Source of the DNA: Erythrobacter tepidarius
Lineage (GTDB): Bacteria; Pseudomonadota; Alphaproteobacteria; Sphingomonadales; Sphingomonadaceae
DNA length: 64,000 nucleotides
Reading direction: 5' to 3'
Assembly (NCBI RefSeq): GCF_002155695.1
Contig: NZ_MUYJ01000005.1
Location: 1-64,000, forward strand
The translations under genes and the position numbers were made by a program. Below the pieces are notes generated by a model. That model was not told where the DNA came from. It saw only the letters and a program-made list of their open reading frames with translations, and did no database searches. Positions 28,208-37,209 of this stretch are shown here, in pieces. How positions within the stretch are numbered: the first letter of the stretch is position 1; each line of letters starts with the position of its first letter.

Positions 28208-29023
28208 TCACAGGAAGAAGCTGCCCTCCACCACCGTCACGCACGGCCCGCCAAGCCACGCCTTGTCGCCATCCAGCCGCAAGCTCAGATCGCCGCCGCG
28301 CGGGCTTGCCTGATGCGCGGTCAGGCGGTCTCGCCCAAGCCTCGCCGCCCAGAAGGGCGTCAGCACCGCATGGGCCGAGCCGGTGACGCTGTCCTCGTCC
28401 ACTCCGCCTCCTGGCACGAAAACGCGGCTGACGATGTCGGTGCACGCGCCGGGAGCGGTGACGATGAACTGGTCCTTGCCCAGCTTCTCCAGCCCGCGGA
28501 TATCGGGCGCAAGCGCCCTGACGGCGGCCTCATCCGGAAACAGGTAGATGTTGTAGCCGAGCTCCGAGCGGAACACCTCGAGCGGTTCGGCCCCCAGCAG
28601 CCGGATCGCCGCGGCCTGATGGGCGGTGCGGTCGGGCGCGGTGGCTATCGCGGGGAGCGCGAGTTCATAGCCTTCCCCCGCCCTCACCACTTCGAGAATG
28701 CCCGCCTTGCGGGTGCGGAAGGTGATCCGCTCGCCGCCATCACGCGCAAGCAGGATGTGCCCGCTCGCCAGGGTTGCATGGCCGCACAATGCGATTTCAC
28801 AGGTCGGCGTGCACCAGCGCAGCTCCCAGTCGGCCTCTCCGGTGGCATCGCGCACCAGGAAGGCGGTTTCGGCGAACAGGTTTTCTCCGCCGATCTTCAC
28901 CAGCACGTCGTCCGGCAGCCACGCGTCGAGCACCATCACCGCCGCCTGATTGCCGCCGAAGGGCCGCGAAGCGAAGGCATCGACGTGCCAATAGGGAATC
29001 TTCTGGCTGATCTTGTCCTCCAT
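28208..29023 (-). CDS. PhzF-family isomerase/epimerase
   Basis: A 271-residue member of the PhzF/diaminopimelate-epimerase-like fold. Visible motifs are YWHVDAFASRPFGGNQAAV (residues 10-28), the putative catalytic Glu in NLFAETAFL (about 50), RWCTPTCEIALCGHATLAS (about 68-86) and the C-terminal GVDEDSVTGSAHAVL. The physiological substrate is unknown in most relatives; no phenazine genes are nearby. The start ATG at 29021-29023 overlaps the pdxH stop by one base, so the gene is translation-coupled to pdxH. An upstream ATG would lie inside pdxH. Confidence 0.88.
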   Translation of the reverse strand: MEDKISQKIPYWHVDAFASRPFGGNQAAVMVLDAWLPDDVLVKIGGENLFAETAFLVRDATGEADWELRWCTPTCEIALCGHATLASGHILLARDGGERITFRTRKAGILEVVRAGEGYELALPAIATAPDRTAHQAAAIRLLGAEPLEVFRSELGYNIYLFPDEAAVRALAPDIRGLEKLGKDQFIVTAPGACTDIVSRVFVPGGGVDEDSVTGSAHAVLTPFWAARLGRDRLTAHQASPRGGDLSLRLDGDKAWLGGPCVTVVEGSFFL

Positions 29024-29685
29024 CACGGGTAGAGCAGCGTATCGGACCACGGCGCCTCGGCGCTCGGCCGGGTAAATTCGCGGCGGTCGTGCAGGCGGTT
29101 TTCGCGGTCGATCCAGAACTCGATCCGGCGCGGGCTGAGCGTGAAACCGGTCCAGTGCGGCGGGCGCGGGACCCTGCCCTCGGCCTGGTGTGCGGCCCAG
29201 ATCTCCCGCACGCGCTCGAGATAGATCTGGCGCATGGGCAGCGGCCGCGACTGGTCGCTGGCCGCGCTGCCGACCTGGCTCTTGTAGGGACGCGAGTGGA
29301 AATAGGCGTCGGCGCGCTCGGGCGAGACCTCGGTCAGCGGCCCTTCGATGCGGATCTGGCGGCGCAGGCTCTTCCAGTGGAACAAGAGCGCGGCCTGCCT
29401 GTTGGCGCGGATGTGCTCACCCTTGCGGCTTTGGGCATTGGTGAAGAAGGTGAAGCCGCCGCCCGCGATCTCGTCCTTGCCATGGCCCTTGAGCAGCACC
29501 ATCCGCACCGCCGGCGCGCCATCGGCCGTCGCCGTGGCCAGCGCCATCGCGTTGGGATCGTTCGGCTCGGCGCCCTGCGCGGCGGCGAACCATTCGTCGA
29601 ACAGCGCGAAGGGATCCGCGCCCGCCGGGATCACGCTATCGGCCAGCTGAGCATCGTCGAGCGGGGTGACAGGGGATTCGTTCAT
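29023..29685 (-). CDS. pdxH: Pyridoxamine 5'-phosphate oxidase
   Basis: An FMN enzyme that makes pyridoxal 5'-phosphate from PNP or PMP. The 220-residue protein contains NAMALATATADGAPAVRMVL (about residues 44-63), GFTFFTNAQSRKGEHIRANR (FMN-binding, about 76-95), FHWKSLRRQIRIEG, and the C-terminal family signature in RIEFWIDRENRLHDR. The ATG at 29685 gives an N-terminus of normal length. It is followed directly by the PhzF-like gene. About 250 bases separate it from the divergent J-protein gene. Confidence 0.93.
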   Translation of the reverse strand: MNESPVTPLDDAQLADSVIPAGADPFALFDEWFAAAQGAEPNDPNAMALATATADGAPAVRMVLLKGHGKDEIAGGGFTFFTNAQSRKGEHIRANRQAALLFHWKSLRRQIRIEGPLTEVSPERADAYFHSRPYKSQVGSAASDQSRPLPMRQIYLERVREIWAAHQAEGRVPRPPHWTGFTLSPRRIEFWIDRENRLHDRREFTRPSAEAPWSDTLLYP

Positions 29686-29938
29686 GTTCGCGGCCCTTTG
29701 GCTGAAGTTGGAGACAGATGAGACACTGTCCAGAAGGGCAAAACCCCTGCTTGGCAGCAGGCCATCCGGCGCGCCCCATCTAGGGATGCGCCGGGCGCGC
29801 TGCAATGGTGATGGGCGCGCAGGCGGCGGTAGGACAGGGCGGGATCGGCCGGTGAAGTCTGGGGCGCGGCCAAGCGGGATGGTTGGGGATGCCGGCTCCC
29901 CGCTTGCGCATGACGACTGTCTCACCTAGCTAACACGC

Positions 29939-30925
29939 ATGCGCGACCCCTATAGCACGCTTGGCGTTCCCCGCACCGCTTCCGAAGCGGAGATCAAGAG
30001 CGCCTATCGCAAGCTCGCCAAGCAGCTGCATCCCGATCGCAACAAGGACAATCCCCAGGCCGCAGAGAAGTTCGCCGAGGCGACCCGCGCCTATGATCTG
30101 CTGAGCGACAAGGCGAAACGCGCGCAGTTCGATCGCGGCGAGATCGATGCCGATGGCAATCCCGCCAATCCCTTCGCGGGGATGGGCGGGCGCGGCGGGT
30201 TCCGGCCCGGCAGCACCTACGGTGCCGGACCGGGCGGGTTCCGCGACAGCGATTTCGGCGGCTTCGGCGGTGAAGAGATCGATCTCGGCGATCTGTTCGA
30301 GGGCCTGTTCGGCGGCCGCGCCAAGGCGCAGCAGCCGCCCCCGCGGCGACCTTTCGGCAAGCAGTCTGCGCCACCCCCGCCCAGGCGCGGCGCGGATATC
30401 CAATACCGCCTCGCTGTGCCCTTCGTCGAAGCCGCTGCCGGGCGCGACCAGCGGATCACCTTGGCCGATGGCAAGGCGATCAACCTCAAGCTGCCCGCGG
30501 GGGTCGAGGACGGCACGATGATGCGCCTCAAGGGCAAGGGCCACCCCGGCCCCGATGGCCGCGGCGACGGGATCGTGATGGTGGAAATCGGTTCCCATCC
30601 CTTCTTCCGGCGCGAGGGTGACAATATCCGCATGGACCTGCCGATCACGCTCGACGAAGCGGTGCGCGGGGCCAAGGTCAAATGCCCGACGGTCGATGGC
30701 CCGGTGATGCTGACGATCAAGCCCGGCACCAGCAGCGGCACCGTGCTGCGACTCGCCGGCAAGGGCTGGACCAAAAAGGCCGGCAAGCTGATCGACGGCA
30801 AGCCCGAGCGCGGCGACCAGCTGGTGACGCTCGAAATCCAGCTGCCCGCGGATCTGGCCGCGCTCGAACAGCGGCTCGAGGGCTGGGTCGATACCGCCCG
30901 GCCGCGGGAAAAGTTCGGCCTGTAG
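29939..30925 (+). CDS. DnaJ C-terminal-domain J-protein (CbpA-like, no zinc finger)
   Basis: A 328-residue Hsp70 co-chaperone. The J domain occupies residues 1-68 with the HPD motif in LHPDRNKDNP. A Gly/Phe-rich linker (about 75-125) is followed by a Pro-rich stretch. The C-terminal substrate-binding domains begin near ADIQYRLAVPF and include GDNIRMDLPITLDEAVRGA. The cysteine-rich zinc domain of DnaJ proper is absent, so it is CbpA-like. The gene overlaps no neighbour and is followed by the BrkB-like gene after 23 bases and then fabI, probably as one transcript. Confidence 0.92.
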   Translation: MRDPYSTLGVPRTASEAEIKSAYRKLAKQLHPDRNKDNPQAAEKFAEATRAYDLLSDKAKRAQFDRGEIDADGNPANPFAGMGGRGGFRPGSTYGAGPGGFRDSDFGGFGGEEIDLGDLFEGLFGGRAKAQQPPPRRPFGKQSAPPPPRRGADIQYRLAVPFVEAAAGRDQRITLADGKAINLKLPAGVEDGTMMRLKGKGHPGPDGRGDGIVMVEIGSHPFFRREGDNIRMDLPITLDEAVRGAKVKCPTVDGPVMLTIKPGTSSGTVLRLAGKGWTKKAGKLIDGKPERGDQLVTLEIQLPADLAALEQRLEGWVDTARPREKFGL

Positions 30926-30948
30926 CGGCCCGCCGCGGCGCCAGAGCG

Positions 30949-31821
30949 ATGGTCGCGCTCCTCGCCAGCAGGCCGATGCAGGTGATCCGCCGCGTGACGG
31001 TGAGCACCTTCAACGACGGTTTCATCCACGCCGGCAACCTTGCCTATCTTTCGATGTTGGCGATCTTTCCCTTCTTCATCCTCGGCGCGGCGTTGTTCGA
31101 TCTGATCGGCGGGCGCGAGAATGCCGAAGCGATGATCGAAACCGTCACCGAGGCGCTTCCGGTCTCGGTCGCCAGCGTCATCGCGCCGGTGGCCGAGGAT
31201 GTGATCTATGCCCGTTCGGGTTGGCTCTTGTGGATCGGCGCGGGGGTTGGCCTGTGGACCGTCTCCAGCCTGATCGAGACCATCCGCGACATCCTGCGCC
31301 GCGCCTATCGCGCGCCGCCTGCAAGGGCGTTCTGGATGACGCGGCTGTTTTCCGCGGGCCTGATCCTCGCCGCGGTGGTGGTGCTGATGCTGTCGCTGTT
31401 CGCGCAGGTGGTGATCGGTGCGGCGCAGGAGGTGATCCTTGCTGCCTTTCCGCAGCTGGCGGAATTGCTCGCGGCGCTCACCAGCGCGCGGATCGTGCCG
31501 GCGCTGGGGCTGGCGCTGTCGCTGTGGGTGCTGTTCGCCACGCTCACCCCGGCCGAACACCGCGAGCGCCGCGCCCCGCGCTGGCCGGGCGCGCTGTTCA
31601 CGACGCTGTGGTGGATCGCGGTGTCGATCGCCCTGCCGGTGGTGCTGCGCGCCTTCTTCACCTATGACCTGACCTACGGCTCGCTCGCCGGAAGCATGGT
31701 GACGCTGCTGTTTTTCTGGCTCGTCGGGCTTGGTCTGGTTATCGGCGCGGAACTGAATGCGGCGCTGGCGCTCGAAGGGCGCAGCGCGGCCGCGCATGAG
31801 GCAAGCGAGGAGAAGGCATGA
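30949..31821 (+). CDS. YihY/BrkB-family inner-membrane protein
   Basis: A 290-residue polytopic membrane protein of the YihY (formerly ribonuclease BN/BrkB) family; the molecular role is unclear. It has about six hydrophobic segments, including YLSMLAIFPFFILGAALFDL (about 35-54), WLLWIGAGVGLWTVSSLIE (the conserved W-x-G motif area) and the late SMVTLLFFWLVGLGLVIGAELN. The ATG at 30949 is the first reasonable start after the J-protein gene. The stop is one base before the fabI ATG, so translation is likely coupled. Confidence 0.87.
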   Translation: MVALLASRPMQVIRRVTVSTFNDGFIHAGNLAYLSMLAIFPFFILGAALFDLIGGRENAEAMIETVTEALPVSVASVIAPVAEDVIYARSGWLLWIGAGVGLWTVSSLIETIRDILRRAYRAPPARAFWMTRLFSAGLILAAVVVLMLSLFAQVVIGAAQEVILAAFPQLAELLAALTSARIVPALGLALSLWVLFATLTPAEHRERRAPRWPGALFTTLWWIAVSIALPVVLRAFFTYDLTYGSLAGSMVTLLFFWLVGLGLVIGAELNAALALEGRSAAAHEASEEKA

Positions 31822-31822
31822 G

Positions 31823-32629
31823 ATGAACGGTTTGATGGCGGGTAAGCGCGGGCTGATCATGGGGCTCGCCAACGACAAGTCGTTGGCCTGGGGGATTGCC
31901 AGGAAGCTGGCCGAAGCGGGGGCGCAGCTGGCCTTTTCCTATCAGGGCGAGGCGCTCGCCAAGCGCGTGATCCCGCTCGCCGCCGAACTGGGCAGCGACG
32001 TCACCTTCGAATGCGACGTGTCGGACATGGCCTCGCTCGATGCCGCCTTCGCGACCCTCAAAAGCCGCTGGGAGACGATCGACTTCTTGGTCCACGCGAT
32101 CGGCTTTTCCGACAAGAACGAGCTGCGCGGCCGTTTCGTCGATACCAGCCTCGACAATTTCCTGCTGACCATGAACGTTTCGGTCTATTCGCTGGTCGCC
32201 GTCACCCGGCGCGCGGTGGCGATGATGCCGGAAAGCGGGGGCAGCATCCTCACCCTAAGCTATTACGGGGCGGAAAAGGTGGTGCCGCACTACAACGTGA
32301 TGGGCGTGGCCAAGGCGGCGTTGGAAACCAGCGTGCGCTATCTCGCCAATGATCTCGGGCCGCAGGGCATCCGCGTCAACGCGATCAGCGCCGGGCCGAT
32401 CAAGACGCTGGCGGCCAGCGGGATCGGCGATTTCCGCTACATCCTCAAGTGGAACGAGCTGAATTCGCCGCTGCGCCGCAACGTGACGATCGAGGATGTC
32501 GGCGGGGCGGGGCTTTATTTCCTGTCCGACCTGTCGTCGGGCGTGACCGGCGAGGTGCATCATGTCGATGCCGGCTATCACGTGATCGGCATGAAGCAGG
32601 AAGACGCGCCCGATATCGCGCTCACCTAG
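31823..32629 (+). CDS. fabI: Enoyl-[acyl-carrier-protein] reductase FabI
   Basis: Reduces enoyl-ACP in the last step of each fatty-acid elongation cycle, using NADH in most relatives; it is the triclosan target in many bacteria. The 268-residue SDR protein has the nucleotide motif MGLANDKSLAWGIA (residues 13-26) and HAIGFSDKNELRG. The catalytic Tyr/Lys segment is YYGAEKVVPHYNVMGVAKAA, with Tyr and Lys spaced as in FabI. ISAGPIKTLAASGI and the C-terminal GEVHHVDAGYHVIGM are also seen. It overlaps the opposing CDP-alcohol transferase by four bases at a shared CTAG. Confidence 0.95.
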   Translation: MNGLMAGKRGLIMGLANDKSLAWGIARKLAEAGAQLAFSYQGEALAKRVIPLAAELGSDVTFECDVSDMASLDAAFATLKSRWETIDFLVHAIGFSDKNELRGRFVDTSLDNFLLTMNVSVYSLVAVTRRAVAMMPESGGSILTLSYYGAEKVVPHYNVMGVAKAALETSVRYLANDLGPQGIRVNAISAGPIKTLAASGIGDFRYILKWNELNSPLRRNVTIEDVGGAGLYFLSDLSSGVTGEVHHVDAGYHVIGMKQEDAPDIALT

Positions 32630-33639
32630 CGGAGCGTGCGGATCACCTCGGCAAGCCAGACGAGGCTCGCGGCGAGAAACACGCCGAGAGCGATATCGAG
32701 CACCCCGGCAAGCGCCGCGAGCATGAAGGCGAAGCAGTAGAAATCGCGCGCGGCGATGGCGTCGATAAGGCTGCGGCGCTGCGCCTGCTGGCCCTGCCGC
32801 ACGCGCTTGGCCGTGTCGAAATGAAGCACCCCCTCGCGTTGCCATGCCGCGCGGCCGAGCAGGGCCAGGCCCAGCGCCTGCACCGCACAGGCCCCGGCAG
32901 CAAACAGGGCGGCGGCCTGCCCGCCCTGCAGCGCGAAGCTTATCCCCGCCCCGGCGAGGAAGGCGAGATTGGTGAGCGCATCGACGAGGCTGTCAAGCGA
33001 GGCGCCGGCCTTCGAGCTGCGCAAAGTGGCGCGGGCGATCTCGCCATCAACCCCGTCGATCACCGAGGCGAGCTGGAACAGCGCCGCCCCTGCGGCAAGG
33101 CCTGCGGGCGTGGGGAAGGCGAGGAGACAGGCCAGCATTGCCAGCGCCGTCAGCGCGGTCAGCATGGTGGCATGGCCCGGCCGCACCCAGCCAAGCTGCA
33201 GCAAAAGCCCCGAAACCGCCCGCGACAAGGGCCGGTTGATCGCCCGCGCGACAATCCCGTCGCCCGGCTTGGCCGTGCCCCGCAGGATCGCGCGCCCCGC
33301 GGCATCGAGCGCGGCGGCGGGATCGGCAGACGCGGCGGGAACCGGCGCGGCCCCGGCAAGGATTGCGGCCAGCGCCGCGGCATCGGGCAGGGTCTCGCCG
33401 GGCACGACGAGGCCCTCGGCGCCGGTGCGAAGCTCGACCGCGATCCCGGGGGCAAGGCGCGCGATCTCGGCCATGGTGCGCGGGGCGAGGGCGCTGCCCC
33501 CGGGCAGCACCAGCACCAGCGGAGCATCGGCCGCGACCGACCGGACCGCCCGCGCCAGCCGCGCCGCCGCGGGCAGGCCGGCAACCAACCGGTCGGCATG
33601 GGCGGCCGAAGCGAAGCGAAATGCAAGGGGGCTTGTCAT
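32626..33639 (-). CDS. CDP-alcohol phosphotransferase, DIPP-synthase-like, with N-terminal extension
   Basis: A 337-residue membrane enzyme. The CDP-alcohol phosphotransferase motif DGxxAR-x8-G-x3-D-x3-D is complete: D198 G199, A202 R203, G212, D216, D220. Several hydrophobic segments follow. Before it, ILRGTAKPGDGIVARAINRP (about 118-137) resembles the linker that opens the phosphotransferase half of bifunctional inositol-1-phosphate cytidylyltransferase/DIPP synthases. The first ~115 residues (APLVLVLPGGSALAPRT and following) lack nucleotidyltransferase motifs and look like a reduced version of that partner domain. Expected reaction: transfer of an alcohol phosphate from a CDP-alcohol, perhaps CDP-inositol. 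It diverges from the second such enzyme by about 100 bases. The acceptor is unknown. Confidence 0.8.
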   Translation of the reverse strand: MTSPLAFRFASAAHADRLVAGLPAAARLARAVRSVAADAPLVLVLPGGSALAPRTMAEIARLAPGIAVELRTGAEGLVVPGETLPDAAALAAILAGAAPVPAASADPAAALDAAGRAILRGTAKPGDGIVARAINRPLSRAVSGLLLQLGWVRPGHATMLTALTALAMLACLLAFPTPAGLAAGAALFQLASVIDGVDGEIARATLRSSKAGASLDSLVDALTNLAFLAGAGISFALQGGQAAALFAAGACAVQALGLALLGRAAWQREGVLHFDTAKRVRQGQQAQRRSLIDAIAARDFYCFAFMLAALAGVLDIALGVFLAASLVWLAEVIRTLR

Positions 33640-33740
33640 GCTTCCTCGTGACGGTGCGCAATTGCAGCGCAAAACGGCCGCCTATATGCAAGGACACGCC
33701 AAGCGAGGGCAACTGCGCCCCCGCTCTCAACCGGTGATGC

Positions 33741-34619
33741 GTGAACCAGCCCGCTTCCTCTTCCGACCTGCCCGAGCGCCCGCCCCGCCCAGCGGAGCTG
33801 GAGGACTGGCTCAACGCGCGGCTCTATCACCCGCTGTCGTGGCGGCTGGCACGGGCGCTCGCGCCCACCCGCATCACGCCCGACATGGTCTCGGCGGCAG
33901 GCGCGGTGGCGATCATCCTGGCGGCGGCGGCCTATGCCGGGCTGGCCTGGCCATGGGGCGTGGCGGCGGGCCTCGTCCTGCACATGGGCTGGCACGTGCT
34001 CGACGGTGCCGACGGCGATCTCGCGCGGCTGACCGGGCGCAGCTCCCCGCATGGCGAGCTCGTCGATGGCATCTGTGACTATCTCGGCCATATCGTGCTC
34101 TACCTGACGATGGGGTTCATCGCCTCGGCGCAGATCGGCGGCTGGGGCTGGGCGCTGATGTGGGCCGCGGGCGCAAGCCGCGTGGTGCAGGCCGCCCATT
34201 ACGAAGGCGTGCGGCGGCAATACCAGCTGGCGGTCTATGGCACACCATGGATGGCCAGCACCGAGAGCGGCAAGACCGGGCAGCGGCATCCCTTCGTCGC
34301 CTATTACCTCTGGCTCACGGGCTGGATCGTCCCCTATGGCGCCGCTTTGCTCGAGGCCGTGCGCGATCCGCTCCGCCGTGAGCCGTTGCGGGCCGCGATG
34401 CGCGCGCAGGCGGGCGAATGGCTCGCGCCGATCAGCCCGCTCAGCGCCAATTACCGCACGCTGGCGGTTGGGGCGGCGATGCTGGCGGGTCGGCCGCAAT
34501 GCTACTTCCTGTTCGAGGTGCTGGTGCTGGGCGGCGTGCTGCTCGCCTCGCTGATGCGGGTGCGCCGCCTGTTTGGTGCGGCGCTCGCTCACGCGGCGCC
34601 GGCCAGCACCCGGCGGTAG
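33741..34619 (+). CDS. CDP-alcohol phosphotransferase, second paralog
   Basis: A 292-residue membrane protein with the full family motif: D91 G92, A95 R96, G105, D109, D113, inside HVLDGADGDLARLTGRSSPH. The N-terminal helix segment LEDWLNARLYHPLSWRLARA and ITPDMVSAAG match the entry to the phosphotransferase fold. Further hydrophobic segments follow, and a soluble loop lies around 160-200. It starts with GTG (33741). It is related to the divergent neighbour but lacks its N-terminal extension. It could use CDP-inositol made by the enzyme at 37210-37971, or another CDP-alcohol. Its 3' end overlaps the opposing glycosyltransferase by 31 bases. Confidence 0.8.
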   Translation: MNQPASSSDLPERPPRPAELEDWLNARLYHPLSWRLARALAPTRITPDMVSAAGAVAIILAAAAYAGLAWPWGVAAGLVLHMGWHVLDGADGDLARLTGRSSPHGELVDGICDYLGHIVLYLTMGFIASAQIGGWGWALMWAAGASRVVQAAHYEGVRRQYQLAVYGTPWMASTESGKTGQRHPFVAYYLWLTGWIVPYGAALLEAVRDPLRREPLRAAMRAQAGEWLAPISPLSANYRTLAVGAAMLAGRPQCYFLFEVLVLGGVLLASLMRVRRLFGAALAHAAPASTRR

Positions 34620-35749
34620 AGCGCGAGATTGGCCGCGGCAAAGGCGCGCCAGTCGAGCTCGGCCGCACGCGCGAGGCCACGCCGGCGCAGTTCCGCGGCA
34701 AGCGCAGGCGCATCGGCCACCTTCCTGAGCGCCGCTGCCAGCGCCCCCGGATCGTGCGGATTGGCCAGCAGCGCCGCGCCCGCAGTCACCTCGGGCATGG
34801 CCGAACAATCGCTGGTCACCACCGGGCAACCGCAGGCCATGGCCTCGGCCAGCGGATTGCCGAAGCCCTCGATGAAGGAGGGATGCAGCAGCATCGCCGC
34901 GCCGCAATAGAGCTGGACCAGCGCCGACCGATCGAGAGCCGGGAGAAAGTGGACGCGCCCGCCGATGCCCAGCCGATCGGCCAGCCGTTCGAGCGCCGGG
35001 CGGGTGCGCTCCCGCCGCCGCACCACAACCAGATCGATGCCCGGCTCGGCGCCGAAGGCGAGCGCGAAGGCCCGCAAGGCGCCCTCGTGGTTCTTGTAGG
35101 GTGCGCCTTGGCCCACCACGAGGACAAAGCGCTTCCCCCGCGGCACGCCGATGCGGGCGAGCGCGGCCTCATCGCGCGGCAAGGGACGGAAGTCCTCGGC
35201 CACGCCAGAAAGCGTGACCACCACCCGCCCGGCGACCTCGGGCGCGACGGCGCAGATCGCTGCGCGACTCGCCTCGCTCACCGTGGCAACCAGCGCCGAG
35301 CGGGCGAGCGCGCGGCGAATCCCGTGGCCGTAGAAGCGCCGCTCGACATGGCCCCAGAGCGAAGAATTGCACCATTTTGGATGCGTCAGCCACATCACGT
35401 CGTGCACGGTGGTGATGGCCGGCATGGTCAGCCCGCCAGGCAGGAGGTTTGCGGGGGCATGGAACAGGTCGATGCCGCGCAGGTCCACCGCCAGCGGCAG
35501 GTGCAGCAGCGTGAGTGGCCCGTTGGCAGGACTGCCCACCACCCGCTCGTGCACATTCGCCGCCCCGCTCAGCGGCCTGTCATGCAAAGCATTGCGCAGA
35601 AAAATGAATTCGCAGTCCGGCGCGAGTTCCGGCAGATGCCTCGCCAATGCTGCGACACATTCGCCAATGCCGCTGGGACGCGGCCCGACATAGCGGCAAT
35701 CCACCGCGATCCGCGGCGCGGATGGAACGCGTACGCCTTTCATTTGCAA
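34589..35749 (-). CDS. Glycosyltransferase family 4-like protein
   Basis: A 386-residue GT-B-fold glycosyltransferase. The N-terminal acceptor-side half begins APRIAVDCRYVGPRPSGIGE. The C-terminal donor half has VLVVGQGAPYKNHEGALRAF (about 216-235) and the GT4 motif in HPSFIEGFGNPLAEAMACGC (about 297-316), with the E-x7-E pair typical of retaining enzymes. There is no signal peptide, so it is probably cytoplasmic or peripheral. It stands divergent from ino1 across a 297-base gap and convergent with the CDP-alcohol transferase. It most likely belongs to the polysaccharide or lipid-glycan pathway here. Donor and acceptor are unknown. Confidence 0.88.
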   Translation of the reverse strand: MQMKGVRVPSAPRIAVDCRYVGPRPSGIGECVAALARHLPELAPDCEFIFLRNALHDRPLSGAANVHERVVGSPANGPLTLLHLPLAVDLRGIDLFHAPANLLPGGLTMPAITTVHDVMWLTHPKWCNSSLWGHVERRFYGHGIRRALARSALVATVSEASRAAICAVAPEVAGRVVVTLSGVAEDFRPLPRDEAALARIGVPRGKRFVLVVGQGAPYKNHEGALRAFALAFGAEPGIDLVVVRRRERTRPALERLADRLGIGGRVHFLPALDRSALVQLYCGAAMLLHPSFIEGFGNPLAEAMACGCPVVTSDCSAMPEVTAGAALLANPHDPGALAAALRKVADAPALAAELRRRGLARAAELDWRAFAAANLALYRRVLAGAA

Positions 35750-36046
35750 GCAAAATCCGTTCGGTTTCCGTTCATCCGGAAAATCCCGCGTTCCGCCGCA
35801 TCCGATGGCCGCCGTTCAACGCCTCTGCAACCCCTTGCCACGCATACGCACTAATACGGAAACGCACCGGCCAACTCGCGGTAATCCGCCGATTTTGCGA
35901 GGCATGGTGACAGTCCATCTCCGGTTCCGGTGGAGAAAGTGGCACGGGAATCGCGCGGCTCCAAAGGGTTCCGGCGCCAATTTCGTTCGAGTTGACAGGC
36001 GTTTGGTTTGCAGGGATGCACCTTGCGCAGCAGTGAGGAAATAGGA
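35750..36046. promoter_or_regulatory. Divergent promoter region in front of ino1
   Basis: A 297-base gap between a minus-strand glycosyltransferase and ino1. It is less GC-rich than its surroundings near the ends. A TTGACA box at 35992-35997 could be a -35 element for the ino1-capsule operon, although no good -10 is seen at the right distance. The ribosome site GAGGAAATAGGA precedes the ino1 ATG. No convincing gene is present. Confidence 0.4.
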
Positions 36047-37147
36047 ATGAGCCACGCACGCGTTGCTATTGTCGGCGTTGGTAATTGCGCAAGTTCGCTG
36101 GTGCAAGGCACGGCCTATTACCGGCGCACGGGCGAGACAGCGGGGCTGATCCACCCTGCCATCGGCCCCTACCGCGTCGGCGATGTCGAATTCGTGCTCG
36201 GCATCGATATCGATCGGCGCAAGGTGGGCCTGCCGCTGACCGAAGCGATCTTCGCCGCACCCAACAACACCCAGGTGTTCGAACGCGATCTGCCGCCCAC
36301 GCCGGCAAAGGTGATCATGGGGCGCATTCTCGACGGGGTGGCCCCGCACATGATCGAAGCGGGCGAGCGCGGGTTCCAGCCGGCCGATCTGCCCGAGCCG
36401 GACAAGGCCGAAATCGTCGCCGCGCTGAGGCACGAGCGGGTCGACGTGCTGGTCAATTTCCTGCCCGTCGGATCGCAGGCTGCGAGCGCGTTCTACATGG
36501 AATGCGCGCTTGAGGCCGGGGTTGGGGTGGTCAACGCGATACCGGTTTTCATCGCCAGCGATCCCGTCTGGGAAGCGCGTTTCCGCCAGCGCGGGTTGCC
36601 GATCGTGGGCGACGACATCAAGGCGCAGGTGGGCGCGACGATCATTCACCGGATGCTCTCCAGCCTGTTCTGCGCCCGCGGCGTCGCGGTGGAGCGGACC
36701 TACCAGCTCAACACCGGCGGCAATACCGACTTCATGAACATGCTCGATCGCGACCGGCTGACGCACAAGAAGCTGTCCAAGACCGAGGCCGTGCAGGCCG
36801 CGCTGGCCGAGCGTCTGGAGGATGAGAACATCCGCATCGGCCCGTCCGATTACGTGCCCTGGCAAAAGGACAACAAGATCGCCTTCGTGCGGCTCGAAGG
36901 CAGGCAGTGGGGCGGGGTGCCGATGAACCTCGAACTGCGCCTCTCGGTCGAGGACAGCCCCAATGCCGCCGCCTGCGTGATGGATGCGATCCGCTGCTGC
37001 AAGCTCGCCCGTGATCGCGGCGAAGGCGGCGCGCTGACCGCCGAAAGCGCCTATTTCTGCAAGCACCCGCCCCAGCAAATGGCCGAGGATTGCGCGCTGG
37101 CGCTGATCGAAGGGCGCGCCCTGCCGCAGCTGGACGCAGCCGAATAG
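36047..37147 (+). CDS. ino1: Inositol-3-phosphate synthase
   Basis: Converts glucose 6-phosphate to 1D-myo-inositol 3-phosphate (equal to L-myo-inositol 1-phosphate) with NAD. The 366-residue protein matches the short bacterial/archaeal form. Motifs seen are VAIVGVGNCASSLVQG (about 6-21, nucleotide-binding), NTGGNTDFMNM (about 226-236) and KTEAVQ. Also visible are SDYVPWQKDNKIAFVRLEG (about 265-283) and LELRLSVEDSPNAAACVMDA. The ATG at 36047 has a clear ribosome site. It opens a long same-strand operon that continues with a cytidylyltransferase-like gene and capsule export genes. Inositol synthesis is not a general trait of this bacterial group, so its place here is notable. Confidence 0.93.
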   Translation: MSHARVAIVGVGNCASSLVQGTAYYRRTGETAGLIHPAIGPYRVGDVEFVLGIDIDRRKVGLPLTEAIFAAPNNTQVFERDLPPTPAKVIMGRILDGVAPHMIEAGERGFQPADLPEPDKAEIVAALRHERVDVLVNFLPVGSQAASAFYMECALEAGVGVVNAIPVFIASDPVWEARFRQRGLPIVGDDIKAQVGATIIHRMLSSLFCARGVAVERTYQLNTGGNTDFMNMLDRDRLTHKKLSKTEAVQAALAERLEDENIRIGPSDYVPWQKDNKIAFVRLEGRQWGGVPMNLELRLSVEDSPNAAACVMDAIRCCKLARDRGEGGALTAESAYFCKHPPQQMAEDCALALIEGRALPQLDAAE

Positions 37148-37209
37148 GGAGGCCCGCACACCCGTACGCCGCCATGCCTCTCCGCCCCATGCTTCAGGTC
37201 TCCTCCCCC

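Noticed and set aside
28208..29023. PhzF-like gene considered as part of a phenazine cluster
   Set aside because: No other phenazine genes are nearby, and the gene is coupled to pdxH.
29711..29925. TGAGACA and TGTCTCA copies in the pdxH/J-protein intergenic gap, considered as an operator pair
   Set aside because: The matches are short, far apart and unequal, so chance is an adequate explanation.
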